Shown here: positions 11,569-23,855 of the stretch, piece by piece
How positions within the stretch are numbered: position 1 is the first letter of the stretch
How the letters are laid out: each line of letters starts with the position of its first letter
Origin: Chamaecrista fasciculata
Taxonomy: Eukaryota; Streptophyta; Magnoliopsida; Fabales; Fabaceae
Reading direction: 5' to 3'
Assembly (NCBI GenBank): GCA_003254925.1
Contig: QANZ01042480.1
Coordinates: 201,393 to 265,392 of the forward strand
Length of the DNA: 64,000 nucleotides
Made by a program: the position numbers and the translations under genes
The notes under the pieces: generated by a model
The model's database searches: none
What the model was told of the DNA's origin: nothing
The model's input: only the letters and a program-made list of their open reading frames with translations

Positions 11569-13297
11569 GGCAAAAGCACTAATAATTTTGTCTCCAAACT
11601 TTACATCAATTGTCAATTTTGTTCCTAATTTTTTTGCGATCAATTTCGCTCTCAATGTTTTGCATTTTAGTCAATTTTATCTTTTGATTTTTTTTTGGCC
11701 AGAATAAAACTTCATAAAAGGGCCAAAGCCCAACAAAACACAGAGCCCAAAGGCATAATCCAACAAACAAAACACAAACGAAAAAAACAAAAGAGGGCAG
11801 CCTACAGAAGCCACTCAGCCAATACCCTCAACAACACTATACAAACTAAGATCCATAGACAGATAAGAGGCCAACGAAGATGGGGGATTGTGAACCCACC
11901 CCAAAGGGCACATCTTCTTAGCAACCTGTTTAGCTACCCACTCAGCGGCATGGTTAGCTTGCCTAGAAATCCTGCACAACTTCCACACAGGATGAACTTT
12001 AAACAACTTAGAAAAATCACGTAAAGTGGTGGCACATCTCCAATCACTTTTAGTATCACAAGTCCGGATGGAGGTAAACAACTCTCTACAATCAACCTCA
12101 AATTTAAAAGAGCTTTCACAAACTGCAGGACAACTACCATATCACAAGCCTTCAATAGAGCAAGTGCTTCAACAGCAAAGGCTGAAAGTGAGAACACAAC
12201 AGCATGACTACCATCCATTATCCTACCATTAGCATCCCTTACAAAAACACCATAACCAGCACACGCAGGGATGCCAATAAAAGAACCATCCAAATTAAAA
12301 TTCAACTAGTCAACATGAGGTCTATACCAATGGAAACCAGAAGGCATCTCAGAAGAAAATACAGAAGAACTAAATTTATCAAGTTGCACAGCCCAGAAAA
12401 CAGAAATAAATTCCTCCAAGCCCACCAAAATAACATAATAGTCTTCAACTTCAACCATTAGGTTCTTATATTCACTTCTGACCTCCCCTGTATCCAACCA
12501 GTAGACTCCAAAAAACGATTTCTCATTTCTAACCTCATAGTCAATACCCATACACAGATTGTGCCCTAATATATTACCAAACTTGCCAAATCCCCAAAAT
12601 CTATCAAGAACAGATCCAAGAAATAACAAATAAGTGAAAGAAGGTTTAACCAAATCAGTTAGGACACTCACCGAAGCTAAAAAACTTGTGAAAACCCTTT
12701 CCCCCAGCAGATCCTCAGACGCCAAAGCCTCGCCAAGCTTCACGCCGAGCCCCTCCGAACGGAATCGAAACAGTAGAACAACCAAATTGCCAACCATCAT
12801 CATCCACTTCTTCCGAAAACGTGAATCGTCCTTGTCTTCCTCATCCTTCACGCTGCCCTCGTCCTCACACGTTTTCGAAGCACCATCGACACGAGCCACC
12901 AACATCCATCGTCCTAAACAAGAAGTTCTCACAGTGGAGAGAAACAAGGAACTCTCACGGAGGAGAGAAAAGGAAGAGGGGCGGCGCCGCTCAAACCCTA
13001 ACCTTAGGAGAGCATTCATTTTCGCTCGCTGGAATTGAAACTATCCATTGATTAACTTCTTTTAATAAATTAACGATAGACTATATTTGTTTTTCAATTT
13101 GAGTTAAGATTTAAGTTTCTTTTTCTATCAATTTTACATTACATATTATCAGTCACATAGATTTTGTTGTTAATATTTGGCTAAAACAAGAGTAAATGAT
13201 AAAAGTGATCAAAATGTGATACATTGGGAATAAAATTGACTACAAAAAAATATTAAAGACAAAATTAACAGTTGATATAAAATTTGAGAACAAAACC
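11569..13297. mobile_element. Mutator-like TIR element with 9-bp target duplication and a large internal insert
   Basis: The left arm (from 11569, GGCAAAAGCACTAATAATTT) and the right arm (to 13297) are imperfect inverted copies, each with GTCAATTTT and CCAAACTTTACATCAA-like blocks. TAAATTATA (9 bp) occurs directly outside both ends, at 11560-11568 and 13298-13306. Between the arms lies the RNase H-containing relic described separately. Confidence 0.65.
11690..13030 (-). pseudogene. RNase H-containing retro-relic (LINE-derived, no RT)
   Basis: On the minus strand, an open frame at 12306-13019 (237 residues, charged, unrecognised) ends with a TAG. Directly past that stop and in the same frame lies an RVT_3/RNase H-like domain: NFNLDGSFIG, then GVFVRDANGRI, then FAVEALALLKA. 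After a frame change the reading resumes as VESDCRELFTSI and RQANHAAEWVAKQ. The strand then runs into TTTATTCTGGCC followed by an A tract (plus-strand T tract at 11687-11696), like the 3' end of a plant LINE. No endonuclease or reverse transcriptase is present. It is either a composite non-autonomous retroelement or a fragment captured by the surrounding Mutator-like element. Confidence 0.6.
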
Positions 13298-13306
13298 TAA
13301 ATTATA

Positions 13307-13589
13307 TTATAAACAATCGTTTGAGAATATTTAAAATTATAATAAAAAAATCGAGCTCATGTGAATAAACTTATTCTTTATAAGAGATATATAAAATTAT
13401 TTTATAAATTAAAAGTATTATTTAAAATTAAAAATAAATTGATGAAATTCAAGAAATAAAATGACAATACAAGTACAACTTCCCTTTTTCTTCTTTTCCT
13501 AGTCAAGGACTCAAGTTAGGTGCCGGCTTAATAAAGCCACGTATGCACGTGATTTTCTTTTCTTTCTTTTCTTTTTTAAATGAGGTTTG
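13307..13589. other. intergenic, no feature recognised
   Basis: AT-rich, with no supported gene. Confidence 0.5.
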
Positions 13590-13597
13590 TGTTTATA

Positions 13598-14210
13598 GGT
13601 CAAAGTACAAATTTGGTCTTATATGTTTTTCTGAGTTCTCAATTTGGTCCTGTATTCTTTTTGTTACACTTTTGGTCTCATATATTTGCAAAAGGTCCCA
13701 ATTTGGTCTCATATCTTTTGATTAAATTGCATAATTGGTCTCATAACTTTGCAAAAGGATCAACCATTAGTTGATACTTTTGCAAAGATCTAAGACCACT
13801 TCTGCACCTGATCCAAAGATATATGATCAATTTTGTAATTAACTCAAATATATTGGACCAAATCTGCAATAAAAAAGGGGATTAAATCCTCTAGAGTTCC
13901 TTTTTGTATATTTCTTGTAGAGTTAGAGAGAGAAAGGAAGAAAAGAGAAAATATAAAATTTATGAAATAAAAATATGTAAATTCATATTTACTCGTTCTC
14001 TCTCTTATTTTCTCTTCCTTTCTCTCTCATACTCCACAAGAAATGTAGAGAAAAAAACTCTAGAGAATCCATTTCCATAAAAAAAAAATGTAGGATCGAT
14101 CAAATTGTGAACTAATCCAAAAATATGAGACTAAATATGCAACAAAAAAAGATATAAAACTAAATTGAAAACTGAGCAAAAGATATAGGATCAAATTTAC
14201 AGTTTCACCA
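13598..14210. mobile_element. TIR element upstream of RAD52-2, with a second MITE nested inside
   Basis: The left end GGTCAAAGTACAAATTTGG and the complement of the right end (GGTGAAACTGTAAATTTG) are related. Both arms carry 'TTTGGTC..ATAT' units. TGTTTATA flanks both ends, at 13590-13597 and 14211-14218. The element is split internally by the MITE at 13877-14076. Its right border is only about 140 bp from the RAD52-2 start codon. Confidence 0.65.
13877..14076. mobile_element. MITE of the CTCTAGAG-end family (copy 1, nested)
   Basis: This is a 200-bp palindromic element. The left arm reads ATTAAATCCTCTAGAGTTC; the complement of the right arm reads GGAAATGGATTCTCTAGAG. Both continue into TTTCTTGTAGAGT and GAGAGAAAGGAAG blocks. 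ATAAAAAA flanks it at 13869-13876 and 14077-14084. Related copies lie at 36397-36579 and 37572-37769. Confidence 0.75.
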
Positions 14211-14352
14211 TGTTTATATTTGGTTGAAGTAATATTTGAATATTTGACAATAGGTACAATTAGTTCATCTACTAGTCCAGCCAGCCATCGTCGTCAAACT
14301 TCGTCTTTCCCTTTGAAATTGAGATCTCGGAGGTTGGTGAGATCGTCGAACA

Positions 14353-17300
14353 ATGGCTTCTGCAATTAGGCCTAACACCAATCCCTTCATTTCCACTCTG
14401 ATTCGTCCCTCTTCTTCTTCTCCCTCGTCTTCCTCATTCGTTAATCAAACCAAAAATGAGGTTCCGATCAAGAATACTCGAACGATGCTTATGAGTGCGT
14501 CGCGAAGCAGAAATTCAAGAAACCTAACATTTCGCCGACTTGTATGTGCTGTGGAACGAAGCAATACTGGTAGTAGCAGCAGCAGCAGCAGCAGCGATGG
14601 GAAGAAGGGAGGAGGCTTGTCGAATTCGAATTACGTGGTGCCGCTCGATAAGACGTTTCCGTACTCAAACTCATCCATTACTCGTCCTCTTGATGAGATT
14701 CTCCGAGACCTCAATAAAAAAATCCCTGATAATATTATCGTCAAAGGTCATGCCCATCGCGATGATCTTTCAGCTTCCACCCTAATACCCTGGTACTCTG
14801 GATTATTGAAATCTATTATGCATGTAGTTTTTTCTTTTTTTTTTTTTGGTCTCTTTTCTGTCCAATAGATACTTAATAGTTCACAAACGGCCTGGCAAGA
14901 CAGATTGTTGGAAGATTTGCTAGAGAATAGATTGCGAAATCTGATTACAAGTATCAATTTCAAAACCTGGGTTTTTTTTTTTTTACAACTTATTGTGTGG
15001 ATTGACACATTTTAAGACTTAACAGCAACGGAAAAGGTGGAAAAACAATAAAGTGAAAATATAAAGAATGAGGAAAGCCCAACCCCTGATCTCTGATTAT
15101 CTAGTGATGTTTGGTTTGTAGGTATCATGCGAACCGGATGCTCAGCTTCTACGCCCCAGGTGCATGAGATTATCCTTCCTTTTGATTCCGTATAATTTTC
15201 TGGTTAATTTTTTTCATTGATATATCGTGTGTGGATGTTTAGGACAAAAGATGCTTCCTCGATCATTGTTAGTGAATATAACCATGTGAGATTTGGAAGT
15301 TCATTCGTTATTTCAGTATATTAAATATTTATAAAGGCAGTGAACCTGAAGCACTGGCTGGGCGAATTAGTGCTGCTTATTATATTTCTGGCATTAAGAT
15401 GAGCATGTTTGTTTGAACTGCATTCCATATCTTTAGAAGGATAATGACATATAGGTCTTGATGGTTCAAATCTGTGTCTTTATCTTTCTGTCTTGAGAGG
15501 GCCAGCCATCAAAAACTGATACAAATTGTATCTTCTTTTGAGATATGTCTATGTTTCGTCATTGATTTGATTAGTGGCACCTGGTAATAGAGAAGTTTTC
15601 TGATATTTACCTTTAAACTATTTTGCAGGATGGTGTGGAGAGATACGTGATGTCATATTCTCTGACAATGGGAGTGTAACTGTTGTATACCGTGTTACTG
15701 TGCGAGGATCTGATGGAGAGGTGAGCCTTTACTCTTGGTTGTCTAATTTTTATTTTGAATATTCACTTTGAGGGTATATTACTATCCACACAATACAACA
15801 TTGGTTCCAACTTCCTCGCCCTATAACTTTGTTTCATTTGAATCTCAATCCATACTAATCAACTCGCAAAGCTTTTTAGCTTTACTGTGCCAATCAAGGT
15901 TGCTAAAATCAGGATTCTCCTGGGAAGGAATGGGAGTCTACAGGATTGAATTTGTGTTGAGGATCATGATGTGATATTTACATTTACAAGAAATAAAAGT
16001 GATGCTTTAATAATCTAACTAAATAATTTTTTTCATTCAAGTTATCATCATATGTCAAAGCCTTTATAGTGTCTGAAATTTTAAAACAAGTCTCTTATTA
16101 TTACCTGTCTGTTACTTACTAGATAGTACACAGAGCATTAGTGTTTTACTGTTCACACTGAATAGAATATTTCTTTTGAATGCAATAAGTTTGATATTTC
16201 ATGCGGATGTTGCTTTCCTTTATCTTTTCAGACTTTCTGACATTATCATCCTTTTACTGAAGTAATGTAAGGCTTCCTCATCAAATGTGTTCCTATCTCT
16301 CCTTTAATCAAGTGTCTTTTCGAAATTCTAGGAGTAGATTCTCACTGTAACTGACTATTCCTTTTGTTGGGTATTTGAAGATTTTCAATTCCTATAGCCT
16401 GTATTTCTGTTAGCTCATTAGTGAAAATTAAGTGGCACCAAAAAAGTGCTAGTGGCTGGCAAACCAAAGATTGCATTATCCTGTGATATTGAGTGATCCT
16501 TCTGATTCTGCCACTGTCTTTGTTCTGACAGATTCTATGACCAACTCAGCTTGTTGTATGGGTATTGAATTGTGCAATCTTATGTTCTGAATGTGGTTTT
16601 AATATCTAAAGATGTTAAATTATTCTTTCAGTCCTTATAGTTTCACTCTATTAGTCTATTTTTAATTGGTTCTTATATTATATAATTTTGTTTAAGGCTT
16701 ATACAGCTCTGAAAACTTGCTCATTGTTTGCTGTTAAACTTCCATTTGTGTATTTGATGATTTACTCAGAACATGCTCAACTTATGCCAAAAGAAGAGAT
16801 AATGATGTGAAATTAAATCACATACATGGCATGTGATGTAAATGTTAAGTGAATGAGATATTTACAATCTATCCCTCATTATTTCTCCTCTTATTTCCAA
16901 CTTTTCAAACAGGAGGGAGGTCACAATTCTCTCCCCCTTTCTCACCTTCTCTTTGATTGCAATAAAAAATAGCCTTAAAAACAAGCTTGACCTTAGCTCA
17001 TACATTTAATAAACGACTTAAATGAGCCTTTCTAAAGCTTAGTCTTCGGGCTATTCAAAACTGTGTTTGATTATTTAAAGATTAATCTGGAAGCCAAGCA
17101 TATTTTACTTTTTCTTTTGATATTAATCAGTATGGATGTTCAGTTCACTGGTTGAAAGTTTTTTAATCCTTAGTGTGTGGGTTGTTAATTCCTTTGTATG
17201 ATCTTTAATTTTTTATTCATGATATTTTTTATTTTGTAATAGAACAATTTTAATTTGGAATTCTTTGTTTTCGTTTCTTGAATTTTGACTTTCTACTTTT

Positions 17301-17817
17301 TTCTTTGCTAAATGTATCAAATCCGCTTGAACATTGACCTTATTCTTAGCTACTGCTACATTTAATAGTTGTTAACATAATGATAGTTTAAGTGGAAATA
17401 TTAACAAAGAAAGTTTTTTACTAAAATAAAGAATTTGGAGAGTCTTATATCACTTTTCACGGTTCAGAGTTTTTTTTTTTTTTAACAAGATGTAAAGTTA
17501 ATGAGAGATTTTTGTATTTAATCCTGTTATTATTTATTTATGCATTTTGATGCATGGTATTATGCATATTTGTGAACATAAACGTATTTAACTAGTTGGC
17601 ATGCAGTTAGCTCATCCATAAGAAAAGAAGAAAAAAATGGATTGATTTATTGTACTATTGTTTATGTGTATGGGGTTAACAGGCACATCGTGAATCAACT
17701 GGGACAGTATCAGCTAGTGATGGCCATGGCGATCCAGTAGCAGCAGCAGAGGAAATAGCTTTTTGCAAAGCATGTGCTCGGTTTGGTCTTGGATTGTATC
17801 TGTATCATGAAGATTAA
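14353..17817 (+). CDS. RAD52-2: RAD52-like protein 2, plastid-targeted (4 exons)
   Basis: Exons at 14353-14792, 15122-15159, 15629-15720 and 17683-17817 join in frame with GT..AG introns to give 234 residues. The protein begins with a Ser/Arg-rich, acid-poor stretch of about 65 residues typical of a plastid transit peptide (MASAIRPNTNPFISTL...). The conserved plant RAD52-like domain follows: SNYVVPLDKTFPYS, ITRPLDEILRDLNKKIPDNI, PWYHANRMLSFYAPGWCGE, then IAFCKACARFGLGLYLYHED at the C-terminus. Plant RAD52-like proteins bind single-stranded DNA and promote annealing in organelle or nuclear recombination; the chloroplast member is the closest match. A (AGC)n microsatellite encodes a poly-Ser run. 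Intron 3 is long, about 2 kb. The upstream region carries nested MITEs ending about 140 bp before the ATG. Confidence 0.9.
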
Positions 17818-18104
17818 ACTAAAATGTAAGTGGAAAACTAGGGTCTTTACTGCTCATCAAGCACAAACAATTGTAGGTATTGCGGAAAACTAGAGGCCAA
17901 TTATTTACATTTTATAGAGACGTAATGCTTACGAGAAACCCAGTTTCTTGGGTGCTCTTCTTCCTTTTGCCTTCCCTTTCTTTCAGAGACAATTGCAGAA
18001 ATTGCAATATCTATAAGGTACAGAACTACAGATGCAGTTGTTCATACACTTTTCTGTGTACAAATTATGTATGCCTACTATGTTTGTCTGTTGACTCCAA
18101 ATAA

Positions 18105-19390
18105 CGGAGAGCAGTTTGTTTGAATGTTGGATAAAAATGTTACCCAGTTTTACATTCAAAATTATTTTGGTGATAACAAAATTGATATTTGATTTAATCG
18201 CGATATTTGATTATATTATACTTGATGTAATTTACAAAATCAAATTAAATTAATAATTTATATGACCATTTAATTACAACTTGGATTTGCTTGAATAAGA
18301 TCAAAATATTAAAAGGTTAAACTTATTTTTATATTTGTTAAAAAATATCTGATTCATAGTTACTTAATTATAATTTAAATGAGATCTTACTGTGTTACAT
18401 AAATTTATTCTATTGAGCATAATAATATATTTAATAAAAATTAATGTAATAAAACCAAATTTTTAAGCGGTTTTTCCTTTATCCTAACTTTATCTAATAA
18501 AATGGACTTAATAAAACCAAAATATTAAAAATTAATGTAAAATATAAAGATAAATAAGATGCTTTTGCCATATTAATACCATGTGTACTTTTTTTAATAT
18601 TTTTTTGTTGCCACGCTATTACACTATTAATATTGTTATAACAGAAAGATTAATTTTTAACTAAATTATATGTAATTAAAATATAAGGACTACACTACAA
18701 TTTAAGTGAAACTATAAAGATTTGAGCAAAAAAAAAAGTGAAACTATAAAGACAATATATATAATTTTATCATGGCTGAAATTTGATTTTATCTCATGGT
18801 TATTTCTTATGGCTTGTTTGTTTCTCTGTCTTGTGGCTAAAAGGCATGCTGCAAATTTGGAGAAGATGGCATTCAAAAGCCATTCAAGAAATCAATAAAC
18901 ATCGTCTTCTAAACATTGCAATTAAAACTACATTACTTCATTCATATCCATACTCATCCCTCACATAATTTTCCTATTCACTTAGATTTGTAGGTCTATA
19001 ACAAAAATCATTATCATAAAAAACAATAGAGTAAATATTAATCTACAGATATTATTATGTTTAATTGAATTCTCTAGACAAATGAATTCTTATAAAACAA
19101 GACTTTGAAAAAACTTCGATAAGAAACTCCCAATTTGACAGCTTATATTATAACCATCTGATAATATAGGTCCCAATTCTTAAGATCTTTATATCTCGAG
19201 AGTTTGGGTACAAGCCAAATAAGGAGTCAATGCTATGCTAAGTTGCTAACGTATACATATGCTGACATGAGCATCAAAATCTCTTGACATGCATCCATCA
19301 AATGTTCATAGCAACACCAAACTTATGGGAAACATAAGCCAGATAATGGTATAGTTTCAACTATCAACATATAATCAAGGCATGTCAAGC
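18105..19390. other. intergenic between RAD52-2 and the convergent minus-strand gene
   Basis: This holds the 3' flanks of both genes and AT-rich filler. No gene or bounded repeat was found. Confidence 0.5.
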
Positions 19391-19425
19391 CACTTTAGTT
19401 ACCAGAAATGGCAATTCAACACAAA

Positions 19426-22400
19426 TCACTGCTTCGCCAGCCTTCTAAGGAAAATGTTTTCTACTTCACTACGAAGGTTTTCCACGTCTATCGCATAATC
19501 TCTCTGGTATTCATCCGACGTCAAATCAAGCAGTGACTGCCTCAGTTTATTTAATGCATCACCCAATGCACAGAAGTCCTTGAAAACAAAAGCTTCAGTA
19601 GTCCTGAGTTGCAAAAGATTCTTGATTGCAACAAGTGCCTGCTTGTTTCATTCCAAAATCAATGCCAATAGTTAAACCAAATACCAAGCCGATAAAGAAA
19701 AACACCAAGCAAGTGCAGGCAAGAAAGTGTGCACGCAGTAAAAAGCATAAATCTGCATAGTCATTTGAGATCAACGACAAGCTAATAGACGGTTGGTGGA
19801 ACTATCAAATGGCAAAGATGTTCAAAATCCTCATTATTGCATTTAACAAACGTAGCACGCGACAGAAAACTGGTCTTTTGACAACCATTTACCAATAATA
19901 TCAGATATCATGTTATCAAATCACCTTTTCCTGGAGATCCAAATCAGTTGATGCAGTAATGAGATCAACCACAGATTTCAGCAAATCACGATCACTTAGA
20001 AAGGGAAGTTCAGTTCTATCTACATTCTCCAACTGAAAAACTGCTAGATCAGACAAGAGAAGTACAGCCTTCCTCTGTAGTCTGATATCAGTACTCGAAT
20101 TCCTCAAGATATCCTAAAATAGTTGTCAGTTTCAATAACAATAAAAGTTTTAAAAAATTAATAATATCAAGATGATAACAATAGCAAATATACAAGAAAA
20201 AATAATTATAGCAGCGATAATAACAAGAGATTAAGAATAACCTTAGGTAGGTCACCTGAAGCATCAAATGTCCAGCTTCAGAATTGAACAATTCCTGACC
20301 AGCTAAATTGTTCCGGATCAAAGCTGAAACAGCATATAATGCTTTATTAGCTTCTTCCGCAAAATTAGATTTTACCATCTTCATCAGCATTGAGAGCACT
20401 CCAAGTTCCAAGACCTGGGAGAGTTCAAATTTAGAAATTTCATTATATAGTTAAGCTCCTCTTACTTAATTGATTGGGACACCAATGCATTTCAAAAAGT
20501 TACATTGGTTTTAAAGGAAAAGCATACCTGCCCCTGAACAATTGGATTATTTTGACTCGCTTTCCCAAGGATCCAAGCAGCAATTGTCCTTACACTTGTA
20601 TCAAAGTGATCAAGCTCACGTGTCACCGCAACAAGTCCCCCTAGTTTATTTAAATCTGACAGAAATAATAATTACTATCAAAATTACACTTCATGGCAGG
20701 GAAAAATCAAAACATGAGGAAACTGAAACAGATGCAGATTCTCAACTACTGCTTTCCTGCAATTTATACGAAAATCTATGCTGCTATATTATTAAAAGAG
20801 ACTGAAATGTAGAAAGCCATCTTTAACTTTTACCTTTTGTGTGCAGAAATGCCCTAAGCTATGAAAAATGACTAAAAACCCTTAAACTTCCCACCCTCTG
20901 CAAAAGATCCTTTCGATTAAGTTTTCCATTATGGAGCAAAAAAAGAAAATTAAGTTTTCCATTTTAAAAAGAAACAAATTCTTTTTGGTTTCCTGGCTGC
21001 TGGCAGTAGCCAAGAACTCTGGTTGTTGACAAGTCCAATAGCAGCCAAAAAAAAACAGTAGGGGAAAAAGAAAAACTTAATATAGGGTGTCTTTTGCATA
21101 GAATGGAAAGTCTAAGGAGTCTTCAGTCATTTTTCATAGTTCAATTAGTTTTCTATACAATAATTAAGGTTTAAGAGAGCACTCAGGAAAGTTTTCAATC
21201 TTCTCTTTGTGCTAAAATTTCTAAAAAGTCCTTAATTCTCTTAAAATTTGTTGGCTTGGGTGTACCCACTCACAAATCAATCTTCTATTTATTTTCTCTG
21301 TATTATCCATTCATTTAAATTGTGAAATACAATAAAAAAAATCACACAAAAGAGATATAAAAATAGTATGCATGCAATGTTTGAGTATTGGGGAGGAAAG
21401 AAAGAAATAGAGAGAAAAGAAGTATTGAAAACTTAGGTAAGTGTTTCTAGGCCAATTGTCCATGCGAGACATCAAATCTCAGCTCATGCATGTATATTAG
21501 AATAAATGAGATTTAATAAATGTAACTAAGAAATTAGCATAATATAAATTAATTTATTATTAGACCTATATTTTCTCATTCATTACCCCCATTATCTCTC
21601 CACTTCATAAGAAATTCTCAAAAGATTCACGATATGACTTTCTTTTCCACTTTTCTTTTTTTCTGAAGTGCAGTAAACCAACAACTAAGACAATTATATG
21701 GACAAATATACAGAGAAACCAGTAAAGTTGGATTTCAAGCACCTAATATAAAATATAATTAGAGAGTCTTCTACTGTTCTACATAACAAAGCACCCAGAA
21801 ATAGCTAAAGTGACTTTATGCGTGCACCCATGATGTTCTTCTCTGGAATATAGTAACAAAAAGTTTAAGAACCACTACATTAGTAATCAATTTGATAAAA
21901 AATAAATATAAAACAAAATATGGAGTGAATAGAGGAGCTGTATAAAGAACTTCATGTGCATAATAACAGTATATAATAAAAGTACAAGTATAATATAAAT
22001 GTATATCTATATATAATATGTTTTTAGGTAGCTCAGATCCACAAAAAATTGCCAGATCTTTATCATTTAACAAGTATAAAAGCCATGTGCAGAAGATCAA
22101 AATTGGAAAATAATGATATATGAAATTTACACATAAACCTACCATTTGCATTATCTATTGGTTCAACAAGTATATTAAGTTCCTGTAGAGCTCGGAGCCG
22201 ATCTTCCAAAGTTATAGAAGAATTATTCAAATCACTTATTGCAATTTTCATCAATTCAGCATCTGATGGCACTTTTACTTTCTCCATCAGTTCCTGTTTG
22301 AGCAACTAAAAGGCATCAGAGAAGCCAAGGAGAACATGCAGGGAAAAGCATATAAATATTGCATACCAAAGAAAACATAGAAATACTGATGTGTGCCCAC

Positions 22401-23855
22401 TTCCCACATGTTCTGAAATTGGAGAACGTGTCCCACCTTGGGTTAGTTTAGAGAACATGCCCTACTTTAGGCTACTGCTCTTTCATTTCTGCTTAGTATC
22501 CTTCTTTTTAGGAGTTAGTTATATGGTTTCCTGATTATGACTGTACTTGGGAACTCGATAAATACACACCCAAAGTCATGTTATCTAGCAGATTGAATTT
22601 TGAGAATTTTTGGAGTCATTAACTCTGGTAATTGGATCGGTGAACTATTTTGTGAGATTCTTGCAATATAGTTCCCCAATATTCTTCCTTCTATTCTATG
22701 TCTTCCGTTTCCGGGTCTCTATCAGATACACATATGCCCCAATTTAAACATGATTACATAACACTTCAAATGAGTTAATTTCACTGCAAGTGACAAATAA
22801 GGGAGGATCAACCAATTCTAATTTGTCACACCAATACCCTGCCAGGTGCCCACATAAGCAAACTACAATTTTATAATTCCAGCAACTACTTCTTCATAGC
22901 TTAATTACATAGTGAGTAGCTCTGTCAAAGAGAACAACTCCTTCTCAATTACCACAAAGAGAAAGCACCATATCGTAATAGAAAACAACAGAAATATACA
23001 CCGTGTGTGCAAATCAAAACCGAATGCAACACACACATAAATAACAAGTAGATAATTCAGTCCAAGAGACTAAGAGAGGAATCAAGCACAACACATCAAC
23101 AAATCCAGAATAGATTCATTAATCTTCCATAATGATCATCATGGTCTAAAATTCCTTTTGTATATAATGTACAAAAACAGAAAATGCAAGAATAGAAAAC
23201 TAAATTTTCTCCCAAAAATGCACAAGATTAATACCTTCAATTCCATTTGACGTTTCTCAAGCTCACTTGCTGATAATTGTTGCTGAACTTCTTTTGCTTC
23301 CTTTAATTTTGCAGGATCAGAATGACCTAATACAAATACAAGATTAGCGGCAATAGAACTGCACCACTGTATGATTTACAATAAAGTACAACTGCTTAAA
23401 ATATGCAATCCAATAAAAGCAAGACTTGCTCAAGTAAACAATAAGAGTAAATAGTCAAAGCAAAACGTTCAAACCCCGCATGATAATGAAACTTTAGAGG
23501 GAGTATCGAATTCATCATCTCGCAATCAATCAAACGATTTAGACACCCGGAATACAGTAGCAAACCCCTCTTCTAAAAAAGGAGACTAACATACTAAATA
23601 AGAAGAAGAAGAAGAAGAAGAAGAAAGAAGAATACTTATGGCCCACTGCAACATCCCGTCGAGAGAAGAAAATCCGCCGTCAAGGCCATCCTTGTCTTGA
23701 TCGTCGTGGTGAAGTAGATCGTCTTCATCCTTTACAGTAGACCATGATAGACTTCCCGAAGTAAGATTAGTGTTGTCTATGCCGTCAACTATCAAACTCA
23801 TCATCACCAAAGCTAAACCCAGCAGTAAAAATTGCCCAAGTTTCCGAGGACCCAT
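19426..23855 (-). CDS. ER-type Hsp70 nucleotide exchange factor, FES1/SIL1-like (7 exons)
   Basis: Minus-strand exons are 23855-23636, 23326-23235, 22293-22143, 20655-20528, 20414-20256, 20113-19925 and 19638-19426, all in phase with GT..AG borders, giving 383 residues. The N-terminus MGPRKLGQFLLLGLALVMM is a signal peptide, which points to the secretory pathway rather than the cytosol. After an acidic linker comes the Fes1 signature LQWAI-HSDPAKLKEA. Armadillo-like helices follow: DRLRALQELNILVEPIDNAN, GLVAVTRELDHFDTSVRTIA, AAWILGKASQNNPIVQGQ, ALYAVSALIRNNLAGQELF. This family releases ADP from Hsp70; a signal-peptide member should act on BiP in the ER lumen. No KDEL-type tail is present (it ends RRLAKQ). 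Introns carry a MITE (about 20845-21150) and LTR-like sequence (about 22390-22725). Confidence 0.88.
20845..21150. mobile_element. MITE-like inverted repeat in intron 3 of the FES1/SIL1-like gene
   Basis: AGCTATGAAAAATGACTAAA at the left and the complement of the right end (AACTATGAAAAATGACTGAA) form imperfect inverted repeats about 300 bp apart, each followed by CCTTAAACTT / CCTTAGACTT. No target duplication was established. Confidence 0.5.
22390..22725 (+). mobile_element. possible solo LTR in intron 2 of the FES1/SIL1-like gene
   Basis: The segment from TGTGCCCACTTCCCACATG to TTTCCGGGTCTCTATCA has LTR-like features. These are TG..CA ends, a CTCGATAAATACAC TATA-like element, and downstream pyrimidine-rich sequence with GTGAGATTCTTGCAATA. 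It has no coding content. No target duplication was confirmed and no second copy lies in the window. Confidence 0.3.

Noticed and set aside
12634..13038. Plus-strand open frame of 134 residues opposite the RNase H relic
   Set aside because: It is a shadow of the longer minus-strand frame that joins the RNase H domain; no domain recognised.
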